Translations under genes and position numbers: made by a program
Origin: CAUVKI01 sp963552605
GTDB lineage: Bacteria > Bacillota > Clostridia > Tissierellales > Peptoniphilaceae
Reading direction: 5' to 3'
NCBI GenBank assembly: GCA_963552605.1
Contig: CAUVKI010000029.1
Coordinates: 1-24,249 of the forward strand
Length of the DNA: 24,249 bases
The notes under the pieces: model-generated
What the model saw: only the letters and a program-made list of their open reading frames with translations
Told to the model about the DNA's origin: nothing
Databases searched by the model: none
Shown: positions 22,501 through 24,249 of the stretch, one piece after another
Position numbering within the stretch: position 1 is the stretch's first letter
Layout of the letters: every line of letters begins with the position of its first letter

Positions 22501-23335
22501 TAAAAATCTTTCAAGTCCCAAGAGCGTGAACGAGCTTTTGGAAAAACATAATCTCAAAGCCAAGAAATCATTGGGGCAAAATTTTTTGATTGACGGAAAT
22601 ACACTTAGGAGAATTGCGGAGTGTGCGGCTCTTGATAAGAAGGATTCGGTGCTTGAGGTGGGAACGGGTCTTGGCACTCTCACGGAAGAATTGGCACAAA
22701 GAGCGGGAAACGTGGTTTCTTTTGAGATAGACAGGAGACTTGAAATCGTCCATAAGGAAACACTTTCGCAATACGAAAATTTAACTCTGGTGTATGAAGA
22801 TTTTTTGAAAACGGATCGGACTTCATTCTTTGCGGAGGATAAAAAAATAAAGGTTGTGGCAAATCTCCCTTATTATATTACCTCTCAAATATTGGCAAAA
22901 CTTTTGGAACATTCCGAAAGGATAGAGAGCATAACCGCATTGGTACAAAAGGAAATGGCGGAAAGAATTTTGGGAGAGGATCGCTCGGCACTTTCCGTTT
23001 TCATAGAATACTATGCGCAGGCGGAAAAGTGTTTTAATGTATCGCCAACCGTGTTTTATCCGATGCCCAAAGTCAAATCTCAGCTCATAAAGCTTACAAT
23101 CAGAGAAAAGACACCCGATTTGGGGGGAGATTTTTTTTCTCTCATAAGAAATGCTTTTTCAATGAAGCGAAAAACTCTCATCAACAACCTGCTCAAGTCG
23201 GGAGATTTTGAAAAAAGAGAACAGGCTGAAACTCTTATAAAATCTCTTGGACTTTCCATAGATGTAAGAGCGGAGGCTCTCACTTTGGAGAACTTTATAT
23301 CTATCTATAAAAATATTCAAAAAAAAATAAAATAG
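22493..23335 (+). CDS. rsmA: 16S rRNA A1518/A1519 dimethyltransferase
   Basis: RsmA (KsgA) puts two methyl groups on each of two adjacent adenines near the 3' end of 16S rRNA, a late ribosome maturation check. The 280-aa protein starts with KKSLGQNFLID, has the SAM-binding LEVGTGLGTLTEEL (about 54-67) and catalytic NLPYYIT (about 124-130), and a C-terminal helical domain with AFSMKRKTL. Loss of this enzyme gives kasugamycin resistance in other bacteria; here it looks intact. It is translated with the cyclo-ligase upstream and is followed by a terminator. Confidence 0.96.
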   Translation: MSNKNLSSPKSVNELLEKHNLKAKKSLGQNFLIDGNTLRRIAECAALDKKDSVLEVGTGLGTLTEELAQRAGNVVSFEIDRRLEIVHKETLSQYENLTLVYEDFLKTDRTSFFAEDKKIKVVANLPYYITSQILAKLLEHSERIESITALVQKEMAERILGEDRSALSVFIEYYAQAEKCFNVSPTVFYPMPKVKSQLIKLTIREKTPDLGGDFFSLIRNAFSMKRKTLINNLLKSGDFEKREQAETLIKSLGLSIDVRAEALTLENFISIYKNIQKKIK

Positions 23336-23379
23336 CTGAACTTCAACATTTTACTTGTTGAGTTCAGCCATTTTATTTG
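23335..23379. terminator. Bidirectional terminator between rsmA and the secreted protein gene
   Basis: A long stem (23335-23347 with 23357-23368, one bulged T) has T-rich sequence on the right and A-rich on the left, so it can stop transcription from both rsmA and the minus-strand gene at 23420. Confidence 0.8.
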
Positions 23380-23419
23380 CTCCTATAAGACTTTAGATTA
23401 AGCCTCTTTTTTAGTACGC

Positions 23420-23971
23420 TCAGAATGAAGAACGCTCCTCGACCGCTTCCTTTGTGAATTTTGATTCGGGGACACTTTCTCCGAATACGACGGTATTATC
23501 AGCCTCAGGCGGATCATCGGTCACTATCATTGCGTGCAAATCTCTGTTATAGATTATGCTCTTGTTGAAGAAAAGTCTGAATACCTCCAAGGGAACATAG
23601 ACTTTATTATTCCTGACAATCGCCTTTGTCGACATAAGTCTTTCCTTGCCGTTATGGAACACGGCATTATCATCTTTTTCAAAGATGATTGAGTCGAGAT
23701 CCTTGGTCAAAACGATTTTTTTCGAGTCCATTATAAATTCCGTCTTGTATCCGAAGAGATTTGAAATCAATCCGAGCGGAACCATCTCATAATGTTGGAT
23801 ATTCACAAGAGTATTATCAGGCTGCATCTGACCGTTTATCTCAAGCTTCAAAACCTTCTTGGGAGGAGAAGCCGGCTTTCTGCGAGCGGATCTGCGTCTA
23901 CCTGCCATACTCACACTTCCCAAAATCAACAACAGAGACAATGTAAGAACAAAAACCCTTTTCATTTTCAT
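23420..23971 (-). CDS. Secreted protein with copper-amine-oxidase-N-like domain
   Basis: The 183-aa product has a Sec signal (MKMKRVFV, then LTLSLLLILGSVSMA), a basic RRRSARRKP segment after cleavage, and one domain of about 115 residues like the copper amine oxidase N-terminal-like domain: a leading LEINGQ, MVPLGLISNLFGYKTEF, IVLT, and NNKVYVPLEVFRLFF. In Firmicutes this domain is a cell-surface module, not an oxidase. The start at 23971 was chosen for AAAGGTGG about nine nt upstream; an in-frame ATG at 23989 precedes that site and is less likely. Function unknown. Confidence 0.88.
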   Translation of the reverse strand: MKMKRVFVLTLSLLLILGSVSMAGRRRSARRKPASPPKKVLKLEINGQMQPDNTLVNIQHYEMVPLGLISNLFGYKTEFIMDSKKIVLTKDLDSIIFEKDDNAVFHNGKERLMSTKAIVRNNKVYVPLEVFRLFFNKSIIYNRDLHAMIVTDDPPEADNTVVFGESVPESKFTKEAVEERSSF

Positions 23972-23994
23972 AATTCCACCACCTTTCATTGCGG

Positions 23995-24023
23995 ATTATA
24001 TCATATTATCAGAAATTTTATAA
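23995..24023 (-). promoter_or_regulatory. Extended -10 promoter for the gene at 23971
   Basis: On the minus strand TGATATAAT places a perfect -10 (24000-23995) after an extended TG. The -35 at 17-bp spacing is poor (TTATAA). The rest of 24024-24144 is AT-rich with nothing recognisable. Confidence 0.5.
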
Positions 24024-24144
24024 TTAAATTTTAAAAAGGCTTAGGAAAATCAATTTTTGCAAACGACCTTAAGAAAAACTAGGAAGAGTAAAGCGAATAA
24101 TCCGGCATAATCCCGTAAAATGAAAATTTGGATTTTGACTTTAT

Positions 24145-24249
24145 TTACTCCTTCAAAACTTTTTCCTTCTCCGCTTCAATCCTTATCTTTTCCTTTTCTA
24201 CTCGGTAATTTCTCTTTTGGAAAACAGAAACACCGTAGCAATTATGAAG
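24145..24249 (-). CDS. Possible C-terminal end of a gene entering from the right edge
   Basis: A minus-strand frame is open from the window edge to a TAA at 24145-24147, giving 34 codons ending in a charged helix (RVEKEKIRIEAEKEK then VLKE). It could be the tail of a gene beyond the window. Another minus-strand frame reads a short hydrophobic FIIATVFLFSKREITE, and a plus-strand frame starts at 24120 without a ribosome binding site. The sequence is too short to decide. Confidence 0.25.
   Translation of the reverse strand, partial: LHNCYGVSVFQKRNYRVEKEKIRIEAEKEKVLKE

Noticed and set aside
24120..24249. Plus-strand open frame beginning MKIWILTLF at the right edge, reminiscent of TrmD starts
   Set aside because: Only the first residues look similar, there is no ribosome binding site, and the following residues do not continue the TrmD pattern.

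Overview
The window looks like chromosome from a low-GC Gram-positive anaerobe of the Firmicutes, probably near the Clostridia/Tissierellia (Peptoniphilaceae-like). This rests on AT-rich codons, strong AGGAGG-type ribosome binding sites, sigma-A-type promoters, short lipoproteins, a PyrK/PyrD (class 1B) pair, an ftsEX block and copper-amine-oxidase-N-like surface domains. The genus is inference. No tRNA, rRNA, CRISPR array or prophage was seen.

Layout. (1) 1-1495: terminator of an upstream gene, a promoter, a long leader with a 17-codon ORF, and a lipoprotein of unknown function. (2) 1592-10438: one long plus-strand operon: pyrF, pyrK, [inserted DinJ/YafQ toxin-antitoxin module], pyrD, a coiled-coil protein, an AcpS-NnrD fusion, murL, murD2, and an MtaA-like/URO-D family methyltransferase, closed by a terminator. 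(3) 10551-11445: an unknown secreted protein whose frame continues past one TGA into a transmembrane tail, then a terminator. (4) 11470-16139, minus strand: glmS, radA and a MATE transporter from one strong promoter. (5) 16176-21841, minus strand: ftsE, ftsX, M23 murein hydrolase, ctpA, terminator, lipoprotein, SAM methyltransferase. (6) 21856-23379, plus strand: 5-formyl-THF cyclo-ligase and rsmA. (7) 23420-24249, minus strand: a secreted copper-amine-oxidase-N-like protein and the window edge.

How the genes fit together. The main operon joins the end of pyrimidine synthesis (PyrKD makes orotate, PyrF makes UMP) to carrier-protein activation, repair of damaged NAD(P)H, and a peptidoglycan precursor branch. 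murL and murD2 overlap by 4 nt. Together they suggest the alternative route to D-glutamate in peptidoglycan: MurD2 adds L-Glu to UDP-MurNAc-L-Ala and MurL epimerises it. GlmS (UDP-GlcNAc supply) and the FtsEX/M23/Ctp block (septal wall hydrolysis) add to a strong cell-wall theme.

The two most notable points are the murL-murD2 pair in a Gram-positive-type genome, and a complete DinJ/YafQ module inserted exactly at the pyrK/pyrD overlap. The module is flanked by 55-bp imperfect direct repeats that preserve both genes, and it carries its own near-consensus promoter.
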